A stretch of DNA of 27,260 nucleotides, taken from positions 1 to 27,260 of the forward strand of contig JANNOS010000027.1 of NCBI GenBank assembly GCA_031399315.1. Reading direction: 5' to 3'. A program made the position numbers and the translations under genes. Under the pieces are notes generated by a model. It was not told where the DNA came from. It searched no databases and saw only the letters and a program-made list of their open reading frames with translations. Source of the stretch: Methylotenera_A sp031399315 (lineage in GTDB: Bacteria > Pseudomonadota > Gammaproteobacteria > Burkholderiales > Methylophilaceae). Shown one piece after another: positions 1 through 7,648 of this stretch (the stretch's first letter is position 1; each line of letters begins with the position of its first letter).

Positions 1-1
1 T

Positions 2-508
2 TACTCCTGGGCAGAATCTGGCTATGAACAAAAATTGCCCGAAACGGCTATCTCAAGTGGCATGGAAATTGAGCATGAGTTCTTAGATGCTGCAGGCACA
101 GCAGTCACCACGGCCCACTTAGGCGATGAGTTGACTGTACGCGTTCGAGTACGCGCGACCGAGCGAGATTACATAAATCAAGTAGCATTGGTAGATGTGT
201 TGCCAGGCGGTTTAGAACCTGTGTTATCAAGCCCCGCCGATGCTGAAGATGCCAATATGCCGCTGTGGCGCAAACGCCTAGGTGGCAGCAGTAGTTGGGC
301 GATTGATTATGCAGATATTCGCGAAGACCGTGTGATTTTTTACGGTAATGTGAACAAGACCATGACAGAAGTCACCTACAAAGTACGTGCTACTAATGTG
401 GGCGAGTTTGTTGTGCCAGCAGCTTATGGCGAGGCGATGTATGAGCAAAAAATATTTGCTCGCGCAGCAGGTGCGCGGTTTAAGGTCAATGCAGTCAAAG
501 TTAAATAA
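2..508 (+). CDS. Alpha-2-macroglobulin family protein, C-terminal end (5' partial)
   Basis: The reading frame is open from the window edge to a TAA at 506-508, so only the last 168 residues are present. A TTG at position 35 lies in this frame but need not be a start. The fragment is a beta-rich segment with phrases such as DYADIREDRVIFYG and GEFVVPAAYGEAMY, which resemble the C-terminal MG10-type domain of bacterial alpha-2-macroglobulins (YfhM/ECAM). These are large inner-membrane-anchored periplasmic proteins thought to trap foreign proteases. The next gene on the same strand is pbpC, and this pairing is a known conserved arrangement in proteobacteria that supports the assignment. The thioester region and signal peptide lie outside the window, so those features cannot be checked. 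Confidence 0.85.
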   Translation, partial: YSWAESGYEQKLPETAISSGMEIEHEFLDAAGTAVTTAHLGDELTVRVRVRATERDYINQVALVDVLPGGLEPVLSSPADAEDANMPLWRKRLGGSSSWAIDYADIREDRVIFYGNVNKTMTEVTYKVRATNVGEFVVPAAYGEAMYEQKIFARAAGARFKVNAVKVK

Positions 509-538
509 GTGGGTGGGATTTATATGTGGCTATCGTTA

Positions 539-560
539 CCCTCCCCTAACAGGGCGAGGG
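539..560. repeat. GC-rich hairpin, copy 1 of a CCCCTAAYAGGG-core repeat
   Basis: CCCTC (539-543) pairs with GAGGG (556-560) and CCC (544-546) with GGG (552-554), leaving a TAACA loop and one bulged C. Its core, CCCCTAACAGGG, is repeated with one change in the hairpin at 631-652. The two copies sit in the alpha-2-macroglobulin/pbpC gap. This looks like a short dispersed palindromic repeat, but copies elsewhere in the genome cannot be seen from here. Confidence 0.6.
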
Positions 561-630
561 CGAGGGGGGGTAAAAATTAACCATGCACATTGGCACTGAA
601 AAAAGCCGTCACCCCGCACCCCCATCCCAA

Positions 631-652
631 CCTTCCCCCTAATAGGGGAAGG
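631..652. repeat. GC-rich hairpin, copy 2, reaching the pbpC ribosome binding site
   Basis: CCTTCCCC (631-638) pairs perfectly with GGGGAAGG (645-652) around a six-base loop. The core CCCCTAATAGGG matches the hairpin at 539-560. The 3' arm runs into GGAG (651-654), the only good Shine-Dalgarno sequence before pbpC. The folded RNA would therefore partly mask ribosome binding. The pairing is seen directly; an effect on translation is inference. Confidence 0.6.
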
Positions 653-666
653 AGTATGTTTTTATT

Positions 667-2973
667 TTGAGCAAAATTTCTATGGTGTTTAAAACCATTG
701 TCAACAAGCGCGGTTTAGCTTGCTTAGTGTTCATATTGGTTAGCTTAGTATTACTTAGGCTGCTACCTAAGCCTGATTTAGCGCTAGCCTATCCTAGCTC
801 ACGCAGTGTAACGGCAAGCCGTGGTGAGTTGCTGCGTTTAATGCTGGCCAGTGACGAGCAATATCGGCTGTGGACGCCCATTAGCCAAATTGCTCAGCCC
901 ATGCAACAAGCCGCTTTGTTGTATGAAGACCGCTGGTTTTATTGGCATATTGGTGTCAATCCGGTGGCATTAATCCGTGCTACTTTTTCTACTGGTTTAG
1001 GTAGCAGGCGTATAGGTGGCTCCACCATTACCATGCAACTTGCACGCCGGCTTTACAATATAAATAGCCGTAGCGTAACTGGTAAACTCAAGCAAGCAAG
1101 CCTTGCCATTTGGTTAGAGCTACGTTATAGCAAGCGTGCCATTCTAGAAGCCTATTTAAACTATGCACCGTATGGCGGCAACGTGGTAGGCGTGGGCGCA
1201 GCCAGTCTTGTATATTTGCATAAACCTGCAGCGCAACTTAACCTGAATGAGGCGATTAATTTAGCCGTTATTCCGCAAAACCCTAACAAACGCTTAGCAG
1301 ACAATGCCGCAACTTCTGCCAGTTTGCATGCAGCGCGTACTCGGTTAGCACAATTATGGTTGGCAAAAAATCCGCAAGATGCAGCGCAGTTAGATGCGCT
1401 TGCTTTAAGCATTTCATTTAAAAACCGCAAACAGTTGGCTTTTGCCGCGCCACATTTGGTGGAATATGTGTTGCAACATGCGCAAGGCAACATAATTCAG
1501 ACTGCGCTCGATTTGCCTATGCAACAAACGCTAGAACGTGTGCTGACAAAATATGTGCAGTCTCGGCGAGATGTGGGTATAAATAACGCGAGCGCATTGT
1601 TAATCGACAGCACTACTATGCAGGTAAAAGCGCTCGTGGGTTCGGCCGATTATCATGACGCTACGATAGCAGGCCAAGTCAATGGCGTATTGGGCAAGCG
1701 CTCACCTGGCTCTACGCTTAAGCCTTTTATTTATGCGCTTGCGCTGGACCAAGGCTTGATTCATTCGGCATCTATTTTAAAAGATGCACCAAGTAATTTT
1801 GGCGTATTTACCCCAGAAAATTTTGATGGTCGCTTTAACGGACCAATATCGGCGCAAGATGCCCTGATTCGTAGCCGCAATATCCCTGCAGTGAGTTTGG
1901 CCGCAAAATTAAGCAAGCCTAGCTTGTATGATTTTTTAAAGCTTGCCCAAGTACAAAAACTGCAAAGCGAACAACATTACGGACTAGCCTTGGTACTTGG
2001 CGGTGGCGAAGTAACCATGGAAGAGCTCGCGCAGCTTTATGCGATCTTGCCAAATCACGGAGAATGGCGCGAGCTAGAGTATCTAAAAAGTAATCATCTT
2101 AATCAAAAACCTTTGCAATTATTGAGTGATGAAGCCGCTTATATCGTGCTAGATATGTTGCGCAAAACACCACGGCCAGATACCTTTAACATGGCGCACC
2201 CTCCAATCGCATGGAAAACAGGTACATCTTGGGGGTTTAGAGACGCTTGGACAGCAGGTGTGTTTGGCCGTTATGTGTTGGTGGTGTGGGTAGGTAATTT
2301 TGATGGCGTAAGCAACCCCGCGTTAATAGGCATAGAAACCGCCGCTCCACTGTTTATGCGTATGGTGGATGCATTGCGGGCGCAGCATCTGGACGCAGGC
2401 GCGTTTGTTACCGCACAGCCCGCCAATTTGCAGCGTGTTGCTGTGTGCGCAGCCAGTGGTGATTTACCAAATAAAGAATGCCCTGTGACCACCCAAGCAT
2501 GGTTTATCCCTGGTAAATCGCCCGCCAAAGTAAGCACATTGCACCGCACGGTGTTGGTTGATAGCCGCACAGAATTGGTGGTGTGTCAGCCTAATGCATT
2601 CACAAAACCTCAAGTGTTTGAATATTGGCCATCGGACATGCAAAGCCTGTTTAAGCGTGCGGGCATGCCGCTACGTAAACCGCCACAGGACACGTGTAGT
2701 GGCCAAGAACAAGCCTTGCATATTGTTACCCCCATGCGCGGTGTGACGCACTTGCAGCGCATCCGCCGTGAAGAGCCTATTTTATTAAGGGCAGAAGCCA
2801 GCATCACTAGCGGTAATCTCTATTGGTTTGCAGATAACGCCTTAATTGGTCAAACTAAAGCCAGCGAAACCATGAGTTGGCTACCACCACATGCGGGTAA
2901 ATATGGCTTACGCGTGGTCGATGATAACGGCAATAGCGACACGCGCGAAATTACGATAGAAAGTGTCGAGTAG
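667..2973 (+). CDS. pbpC: Penicillin-binding protein 1C (bifunctional glycosyltransferase/transpeptidase)
   Basis: This 768-residue protein is a class A-type PBP that polymerises and may cross-link peptidoglycan on the periplasmic face of the inner membrane. A membrane anchor spans about residues 16-34. The GT51 transglycosylase domain follows, with catalytic Glu87 in YEDRWFYWH and GGSTITMQ at 117-124. The transpeptidase domain has all three active-site motifs: S349-TLK, S403-RN and K517-TGTS. The last roughly 90 residues look like the BiPBP_C domain typical of PBP1C. The length fits the family. The start used is TTG 667, 12 bases after GGAG (651-654); ATG 682 is possible but 27 bases from that site. 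It ends 2 bp short of the convergent glycosyltransferase stop codon. Confidence 0.93.
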   Translation: MSKISMVFKTIVNKRGLACLVFILVSLVLLRLLPKPDLALAYPSSRSVTASRGELLRLMLASDEQYRLWTPISQIAQPMQQAALLYEDRWFYWHIGVNPVALIRATFSTGLGSRRIGGSTITMQLARRLYNINSRSVTGKLKQASLAIWLELRYSKRAILEAYLNYAPYGGNVVGVGAASLVYLHKPAAQLNLNEAINLAVIPQNPNKRLADNAATSASLHAARTRLAQLWLAKNPQDAAQLDALALSISFKNRKQLAFAAPHLVEYVLQHAQGNIIQTALDLPMQQTLERVLTKYVQSRRDVGINNASALLIDSTTMQVKALVGSADYHDATIAGQVNGVLGKRSPGSTLKPFIYALALDQGLIHSASILKDAPSNFGVFTPENFDGRFNGPISAQDALIRSRNIPAVSLAAKLSKPSLYDFLKLAQVQKLQSEQHYGLALVLGGGEVTMEELAQLYAILPNHGEWRELEYLKSNHLNQKPLQLLSDEAAYIVLDMLRKTPRPDTFNMAHPPIAWKTGTSWGFRDAWTAGVFGRYVLVVWVGNFDGVSNPALIGIETAAPLFMRMVDALRAQHLDAGAFVTAQPANLQRVAVCAASGDLPNKECPVTTQAWFIPGKSPAKVSTLHRTVLVDSRTELVVCQPNAFTKPQVFEYWPSDMQSLFKRAGMPLRKPPQDTCSGQEQALHIVTPMRGVTHLQRIRREEPILLRAEASITSGNLYWFADNALIGQTKASETMSWLPPHAGKYGLRVVDDNGNSDTREITIESVE

Positions 2974-2975
2974 AC

Positions 2976-4181
2976 TTAGCTGTTAATGGCTTGGGCAAAT
3001 TGTTTGTAAAGCACAGGCGCAATGGTTTTTAAATTATGCTCTTTTTCTATTCGCCTGCGCCCTTCTTTACCCATTTTTGTTAATGTGTTTGGCGATGCAG
3101 TAAGCGCTAGTTTCATTGCAGAGGCAATATGCTCAATAGAACCAGCGGGTATCATCCAGCCACATGTTTCATCCACTAGCTCTGGTATGCCTGCAATATA
3201 AGTTGAAATGACAGGTCGCCCCAGTGCGAACGATTCCATAATCACTACGGGCAAACCTTCGGCAAAGCTGGGTAATAAAAGTGCACGACTTTTTGAAAGC
3301 AGTTCTTTTACCTCTTTATTAGCTTTCCATCCGTGTAAAACCACCATGTTTCTGACATCATATTTGTCAATTGCTGCTTCAAGTGCAACACGAGATTCGC
3401 CATCGCCAATGAAATGCACCTTCATATTTGGGAATTCGTTTTTAAGTTGTGCCAAAGCGGGAGGGAAAAGCAATTGTGCCTTTTGTGGGCATATTCTGCC
3501 GACACATACAAAAGATTGATTTGCTGCCTCAAATTCGTAGCTGGGTGCAAAGTCATCTACATGGAGACCGCAGTGAGAAATGATAATTTTATCCCAATAT
3601 TCATAGCTACTAAAACGCACTAATTGCACGCGACAATAGTTAGAAATAGCCACTACAAAGGCTGCGTGCTTCACTTTAAGGTGCATACTTAACGCGCTAG
3701 GGTCAACAAATTCATCTGGTCCATGCGCAGTAAAGCTGTAGCTCGCCCCGCCCATTTGTTTAGCAAGCATCGCTACAGTAGTTGCATTGGTTGAAAAGTG
3801 TGTATGTACATGCTTCAACTCATTTTGTTTACATAAGCGATAAAAATAAGTTGCTTGCAGCAAGTATGCAAAATGCTTAATAGAAAGACCACCTGAGTTT
3901 CTGCAAACTTTTACCCACAAACTTAATGCACGAAAAAGCCCTATAGAATTAAAAAAAATGACAACAAAAAACGACTTTAATAATAGATATGTATTGTCCG
4001 TTAATAAATAATGCGTGTGTGCTTGGTCGGCTATATCTAAAGGGTCAACTAGCTCCCCCCCCCAATGCCGCACCGCATAACGTTTAATCTCTAACCCTAA
4101 TGCTTCAAGACTTTCTATCTCACGGCGTATAAATGTCGTGCTTGTCATTGGGTATGAATTCATTAAATAACCTATTTTCAA
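2976..4181 (-). CDS. Glycosyltransferase family 4 (GT-B fold)
   Basis: This 401-residue protein is a retaining GT4-type glycosyltransferase, likely cytoplasmic and acting on a surface polysaccharide or lipid-linked glycan. The C-terminal domain shows the donor-binding EX7E motif (Glu308-Glu316, in AEGLPVVIMESF), followed by GRPVIST and GIPELV. The N-terminal acceptor domain contains HTHFS (127-130) and TAHGPDEF. The start is TTG 4181, with AAAGGG about 8 bases upstream, and the first residues (MKIGYLMNSYP) are family-typical. It is the last gene of a three-gene minus-strand cassette, 24 bp after a Gfo/Idh dehydrogenase. Codons 40-43 (Trp-Gly-Gly-Glu) are spelled by a G9 run that is a possible phase-variation site. 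Donor and acceptor cannot be predicted. Confidence 0.88.
   Translation of the reverse strand: MKIGYLMNSYPMTSTTFIRREIESLEALGLEIKRYAVRHWGGELVDPLDIADQAHTHYLLTDNTYLLLKSFFVVIFFNSIGLFRALSLWVKVCRNSGGLSIKHFAYLLQATYFYRLCKQNELKHVHTHFSTNATTVAMLAKQMGGASYSFTAHGPDEFVDPSALSMHLKVKHAAFVVAISNYCRVQLVRFSSYEYWDKIIISHCGLHVDDFAPSYEFEAANQSFVCVGRICPQKAQLLFPPALAQLKNEFPNMKVHFIGDGESRVALEAAIDKYDVRNMVVLHGWKANKEVKELLSKSRALLLPSFAEGLPVVIMESFALGRPVISTYIAGIPELVDETCGWMIPAGSIEHIASAMKLALTASPNTLTKMGKEGRRRIEKEHNLKTIAPVLYKQFAQAINS
4055..4063. repeat. Homopolymeric tract of nine C (G9 in the coding strand) inside the glycosyltransferase gene
   Basis: Nine consecutive C on the plus strand form G9 in the coding strand at codons 40-43. 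In the present length the gene is in frame. Losing one G gives TGG-GGG-GGG-AGC-TAG, an immediate stop. Gaining one gives a TGA three codons after the tract. Length change would therefore switch the gene off. Long poly-G tracts in surface-glycan genes are the classical substrate of slipped-strand phase variation. Variation here is inferred, not observed. Confidence 0.85.
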
Positions 4182-4205
4182 TATCAGCGCCCTTTAAATT
4201 TAAAA

Positions 4206-5270
4206 TTATTTGCTGGATTTAGACAATTTTTTTGCTTGTTCGACTACACGCAGGACTTCGCTGGAGAAACTAAGTGGCATGACATCGCTTTCCTTTTCCC
4301 CAGCGCGATATAACGCACAAAAGTGATTGAGCATGGGCAAATATTGATTAACCCCATAAGGGTAATATTCTCTTTGACCAATATTTTTTTTACTTTTGAT
4401 ACGCCGTAGCAATGATGACTGTTTTAATAGTTGTTTAAGTTTAAATTTGAGGTCATTAGAATTTGTATTTGGCGAACCACTATGATGGAAAGTCTGTATG
4501 GAAACAGTTTCAGCGCCAATAACGGGCGGCTCTAAGCTCACATTTCCTTCAGTAAAAGATAGCACCGCCCTATTTTGCAACAGCGACTGAATAGAAACGG
4601 TAAGCTGAGAATAGCACCCATTTTGATGCTTCAGAAGCAAGCTCGCATGGGTGTCAATCCCGTCTTCACTGAATTCAACTTGTGATGCCAACTGCTTTAC
4701 TCCACCAAATAACTTAAGTGATAAAGCGATAGGATAAACACCCCGGTCAAGCAACACGCCACTGCCAGATGTTGCTGAATATAAACGAGGGTGCGATTCT
4801 TTATTAGTAGGGTAGCCAAAATCAGCATACAAATGTATTGGCTCTCCCAACGTGTTATCCAGTTTTAGTTCAAATAAACGTTGATACGCAGGTAGAAAAT
4901 GTGTCCACATTGCTTCCATACACAATTTTCCACTTTTTACTGCTGCAGTTTCTACCAATTTACTTTCGGCTTCTGAAGTGGCTATGGGTTTCTCACATAA
5001 CACTGATTTACCAGATTTTAAGGCTTGAATTGTACTGCTAGCATGGCTTTCCGTCGCATTTGCAATGTAAACAGCATCTATTTCTGGATCGTTTAGCAAA
5101 TCACTAAGTGAGTGATATGATTTGTGGATATTAAATCTCAAAGAAAAATCTTTTGCCCTATCGGCTGATTCACTTGAAACTGCAATCACCTTAACATCTG
5201 GTAAATGCTTAAAGGCTTCCATCATTGTGGCTGCCATTTGCCCTGTACCGACTATACCAAATTTAATCAT
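4206..5270 (-). CDS. Gfo/Idh/MocA-family NAD(P)-dependent oxidoreductase
   Basis: This 354-residue protein has an N-terminal Rossmann fold with the dinucleotide motif GTGQMA (8-13). The family's CEKP signature follows at 92-95, with Lys94 as the expected catalytic lysine. A beta-sheet substrate domain follows, including DRGVYPIALS. Family members oxidise or isomerise sugars and inositols, including nucleotide sugars for surface polysaccharides. The ATG at 5268-5270 is the only sensible start. It sits 37 bp after the upstream dehydrogenase and 24 bp before the glycosyltransferase, so the three are probably co-transcribed and serve one glycan pathway. The exact substrate is unknown; a trans-dihydrodiol-dehydrogenase-like role is an alternative. 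Confidence 0.85.
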   Translation of the reverse strand: MIKFGIVGTGQMAATMMEAFKHLPDVKVIAVSSESADRAKDFSLRFNIHKSYHSLSDLLNDPEIDAVYIANATESHASSTIQALKSGKSVLCEKPIATSEAESKLVETAAVKSGKLCMEAMWTHFLPAYQRLFELKLDNTLGEPIHLYADFGYPTNKESHPRLYSATSGSGVLLDRGVYPIALSLKLFGGVKQLASQVEFSEDGIDTHASLLLKHQNGCYSQLTVSIQSLLQNRAVLSFTEGNVSLEPPVIGAETVSIQTFHHSGSPNTNSNDLKFKLKQLLKQSSLLRRIKSKKNIGQREYYPYGVNQYLPMLNHFCALYRAGEKESDVMPLSFSSEVLRVVEQAKKLSKSSK

Positions 5271-5307
5271 CCATATTACCTAATAAAATGCTTTTAAAAT
5301 TCTAAAT

Positions 5308-6447
5308 TTATTTGGCCCAGGGCATTGGGGATAACACAGGGCAATGTGTTGTCATGACTTGCACACCTGCCGAATCAAGCGAGTTTTGTATTGCCAAAGT
5401 CACTTCGTTAAGATGTAAAGCAAAATCTGCGAAGAGCATTGTTTGCCTGCCATCCTGAACCGCAGCTAAAACCTCCGCAGGGCCTAATGCAAAATTCATT
5501 GCAGCGGCTCCCCGCCGCGGTACTTTAGGATGAGTTTTTTCTTTGATTTTAAAATTCCTCGTGAATATACTGTTTATCAGTCTTCTACGAATTACATATC
5601 TTTTGCGTATTTTTACTTTTGCACTGTTATTCCAGCTTTCATTTACTTCCAAAATGCCTTTTCCCCCAATTATTCTCAAGCTATGATTATGAGGCGCAAC
5701 AATTCCACAAGTAATTCTAGCAACTACTCCAGATTCAAAAAATAAAGTAGCAGTGGAAAAATCCGGCGCAGTTTTTTCTACGCCCTGAAGCTTGTTTTTT
5801 ACAAGCTCGGCTGAAGCTGCTACTACCTTCTTTACACTACCAAATATCATTAATAACCATGTTAAATAATAGCCTGCATGCTCAAGCGTACACCCAACCA
5901 TAAACTCATCCTTATAAGGCCAAGGTGCACCTGACTCACTTAACCATTTCTTATAAGGTGCTTGTGTAATAAAGTCGTCATCTAACTCAGCATATACCAA
6001 TAACGGTTGCCCGATTTCATTTCTACGTATTGCTAGCCACAGTGTTTGCGCTACTTCACTTAAATAGCTACATGGAGCTGAAGTAAGTATTAAATTTCTT
6101 TTTTTTGCAATGTCATGTAAGTCATAAGCATCTTGCATTTTTGTAGCTAGGGGTTTTTCACTATAAACGTTTCTGTTTGCCTCTAAACACTGCTTGCTTA
6201 CTATGTAGTGCGCTCCAGGGTTCGTAAGATTCAAAATTAGATCTGGTATTTCATCTTCGTTTGCTGATGTGGTAATAATTTCTTCTATTGAATTAGCTGC
6301 TTTTACGTTCCAAAACTTAGAAAAAGCATTTAGCCTAGCTGTGTCTTTATCAAAAACTTTTAGGATTTTAATGTTTGGGTAGGTTTCTAGCGATCTCATA
6401 TATAGATCTGCAACAAAACCTGTGCCGATAATGGATATCTTTGCCAT
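5308..6447 (-). CDS. Gfo/Idh/MocA-family oxidoreductase, first gene of the cassette
   Basis: This 379-residue protein has an N-terminal Rossmann motif GTGFVA (8-13) and the family signature YSEKP (95-99), with Lys98 the expected catalytic residue. The C-terminal half contains a substrate-domain stretch, GCTLEHAGYYLTWLL, in which the histidine is a plausible substrate contact. It starts at ATG 6447, with AGCAGG a few bases upstream. It differs strongly from the downstream dehydrogenase, so the pair is not a recent duplication. Two dehydrogenases of this family beside a glycosyltransferase suggest synthesis of a modified sugar for a surface glycan. The gene is visibly AT-rich, with several runs of A/T. 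The substrate is not recognisable. Confidence 0.83.
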   Translation of the reverse strand: MAKISIIGTGFVADLYMRSLETYPNIKILKVFDKDTARLNAFSKFWNVKAANSIEEIITTSANEDEIPDLILNLTNPGAHYIVSKQCLEANRNVYSEKPLATKMQDAYDLHDIAKKRNLILTSAPCSYLSEVAQTLWLAIRRNEIGQPLLVYAELDDDFITQAPYKKWLSESGAPWPYKDEFMVGCTLEHAGYYLTWLLMIFGSVKKVVAASAELVKNKLQGVEKTAPDFSTATLFFESGVVARITCGIVAPHNHSLRIIGGKGILEVNESWNNSAKVKIRKRYVIRRRLINSIFTRNFKIKEKTHPKVPRRGAAAMNFALGPAEVLAAVQDGRQTMLFADFALHLNEVTLAIQNSLDSAGVQVMTTHCPVLSPMPWAK

Positions 6448-6673
6448 TTAAACCTGCTCATCTAAATTAATAGTATTAACCTTAAATATTAGCAGATTCC
6501 TAATCGCTAATGTACTTACTCTAGGCTCACAACCTCATAAAAAGTAAATCAAAACTCTAGCGAGTCTTATCTAAAGCCCAATGTAATTTTCTGACATAAT
6601 TTTCGCAGCATCTACACTTTTACAATCAATTTTTAAAAGCCCTTAGTAAAATAAAGTAAAATACACATATTAG

Positions 6674-6747
6674 GCGGGTGTAGTTCAATGGTAGAACGCT
6701 AGCTTCCCAAGCTCGATACGCGGGTTCGATTCCCGTCACCCGCTCCA
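6674..6747 (+). tRNA. tRNA-Gly (anticodon CCC)
   Basis: The acceptor stem is GCGGGTG (6674-6680) with CACCCGC (6737-6743), discriminator T, and an encoded CCA (6745-6747). The D arm is GTTC/GAAC, and the T arm carries GGTTCGATTCC. The seven-base anticodon loop TTCCCAA gives anticodon CCC, which reads GGG. The sequence closely resembles E. coli glyU. The anticodon stem (CTAGC/GCTCG) has one U-C mismatch at the 28-42 position. It lies 25 bp before thiD on the same strand with no terminator between, so the two may share a transcript. Confidence 0.95.
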
Positions 6748-6772
6748 AGAAAGTTATATTGAGAGAAAAAGC

Positions 6773-7648
6773 ATGACACCAACACCGCCAATTGTAATGA
6801 CCTTTGCCGCTACAGATCCTAGTGGTGGTGCGGGTTTGCAGGCTGATATTTTGGCGCTAGCCAGCATTGGTTGTCATCCCTTATCTGTGGTGACAGCAAT
6901 CACAGTACAAGATACCGTGGGTGTCGAAAACGTGATGGCGCTAGACGCCGAATGGGTGAATGACCAAGCGCGCACGATATTGGAAGACGTGCAGGTGGCT
7001 GCGTTTAAATTGGGTTTGTTAGGTAGTATCGAGAATGTAGCAGTCATAGCGGAAATCATGGCCGATTATCCAGATGTACCTTTGTTGATAGACCCGATAT
7101 TAACTTCTGGTCGCGGTGATGAACTGACCAATGAAGAGATGCAAGCTGCGATGTGTGATTTACTTTTTCCACAAGCCACGCTGATTACGCCGAATAGTTT
7201 AGAAGCACGCCGTTTGGCATTTTATGACGAAGGTGATGAAATTCGGCATACTTCCTTAGATGAGGCTGCCATGCGTTTGCTTGAAATGGGTACAGAATAT
7301 GTATTGATTACGGGTACACATGAGCGTAGCACAGATGTTGTAAATTCCTTATATGGCAGCAACCAACTAGGCGCGAGCGGATTAATCAAAGCCTACCATT
7401 GGGAGCGCTTGGCAGGTAGTTATCACGGCTCTGGTTGTACGCTAACAAGTGCGATAGCAGCTTGCTTGGCGCATGGTTTGAGCATGGAAGAAGCGATTCA
7501 AGAAGCACAAGAATACACGTGGCAAACGCTTAAAAACGCTTTTAGGCCAGGTATGGGACAATACATACCAGATCGCTTTTTTTGGGCGCGTGATGAAGAT
7601 GATGTAGATGAGCACACGAATGAAAAACCACCATCCATTCAACATTAA
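6773..7648 (+). CDS. thiD: Hydroxymethylpyrimidine/phosphomethylpyrimidine kinase
   Basis: This 291-residue ribokinase-fold enzyme phosphorylates HMP and then HMP-P to HMP-PP, the pyrimidine precursor of thiamine. The substrate-binding DPSGGAGLQADI lies at residues 15-26. The C-terminal ATP/anion-hole segment GSGCTLTSAIAACLAHG is typical of ThiD. The start ATG 6773 follows a purine-rich GAGAGAAAAAGC. The protein is somewhat longer than the usual 260-270 residues because of an acidic tail (about the last 20 residues) that overlaps the thiE reading frame. The next gene, thiE, uses the HMP-PP product, so the two act in sequence. No TPP riboswitch fits in the 25 bp between the tRNA and this gene. 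Confidence 0.94.
   Translation: MTPTPPIVMTFAATDPSGGAGLQADILALASIGCHPLSVVTAITVQDTVGVENVMALDAEWVNDQARTILEDVQVAAFKLGLLGSIENVAVIAEIMADYPDVPLLIDPILTSGRGDELTNEEMQAAMCDLLFPQATLITPNSLEARRLAFYDEGDEIRHTSLDEAAMRLLEMGTEYVLITGTHERSTDVVNSLYGSNQLGASGLIKAYHWERLAGSYHGSGCTLTSAIAACLAHGLSMEEAIQEAQEYTWQTLKNAFRPGMGQYIPDRFFWARDEDDVDEHTNEKPPSIQH

Noticed and set aside
387..599. A 70-codon frame running out of the alpha-2-macroglobulin gene into the hairpin region
   Set aside because: It lies in a different frame from the conserved protein and ends within palindromic repeat DNA.
6099..6106. A run of eight T in the first dehydrogenase gene as a further phase-variation tract
   Set aside because: A/T runs of this length are common in AT-rich DNA, including elsewhere in this cassette, and do not stand out the way the G9 tract does.
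6448..6747. A tRNA-Gly attachment site for an integrated element, with the glycan cassette as cargo
   Set aside because: No integrase gene and no second copy of the tRNA 3' end was found in the window, and the cassette lies at the 5' side of the tRNA.
6748..6772. A TPP riboswitch before thiD
   Set aside because: Only 25 bp separate the tRNA from the start codon, too little for a THI element, and none of its conserved sequence is visible.
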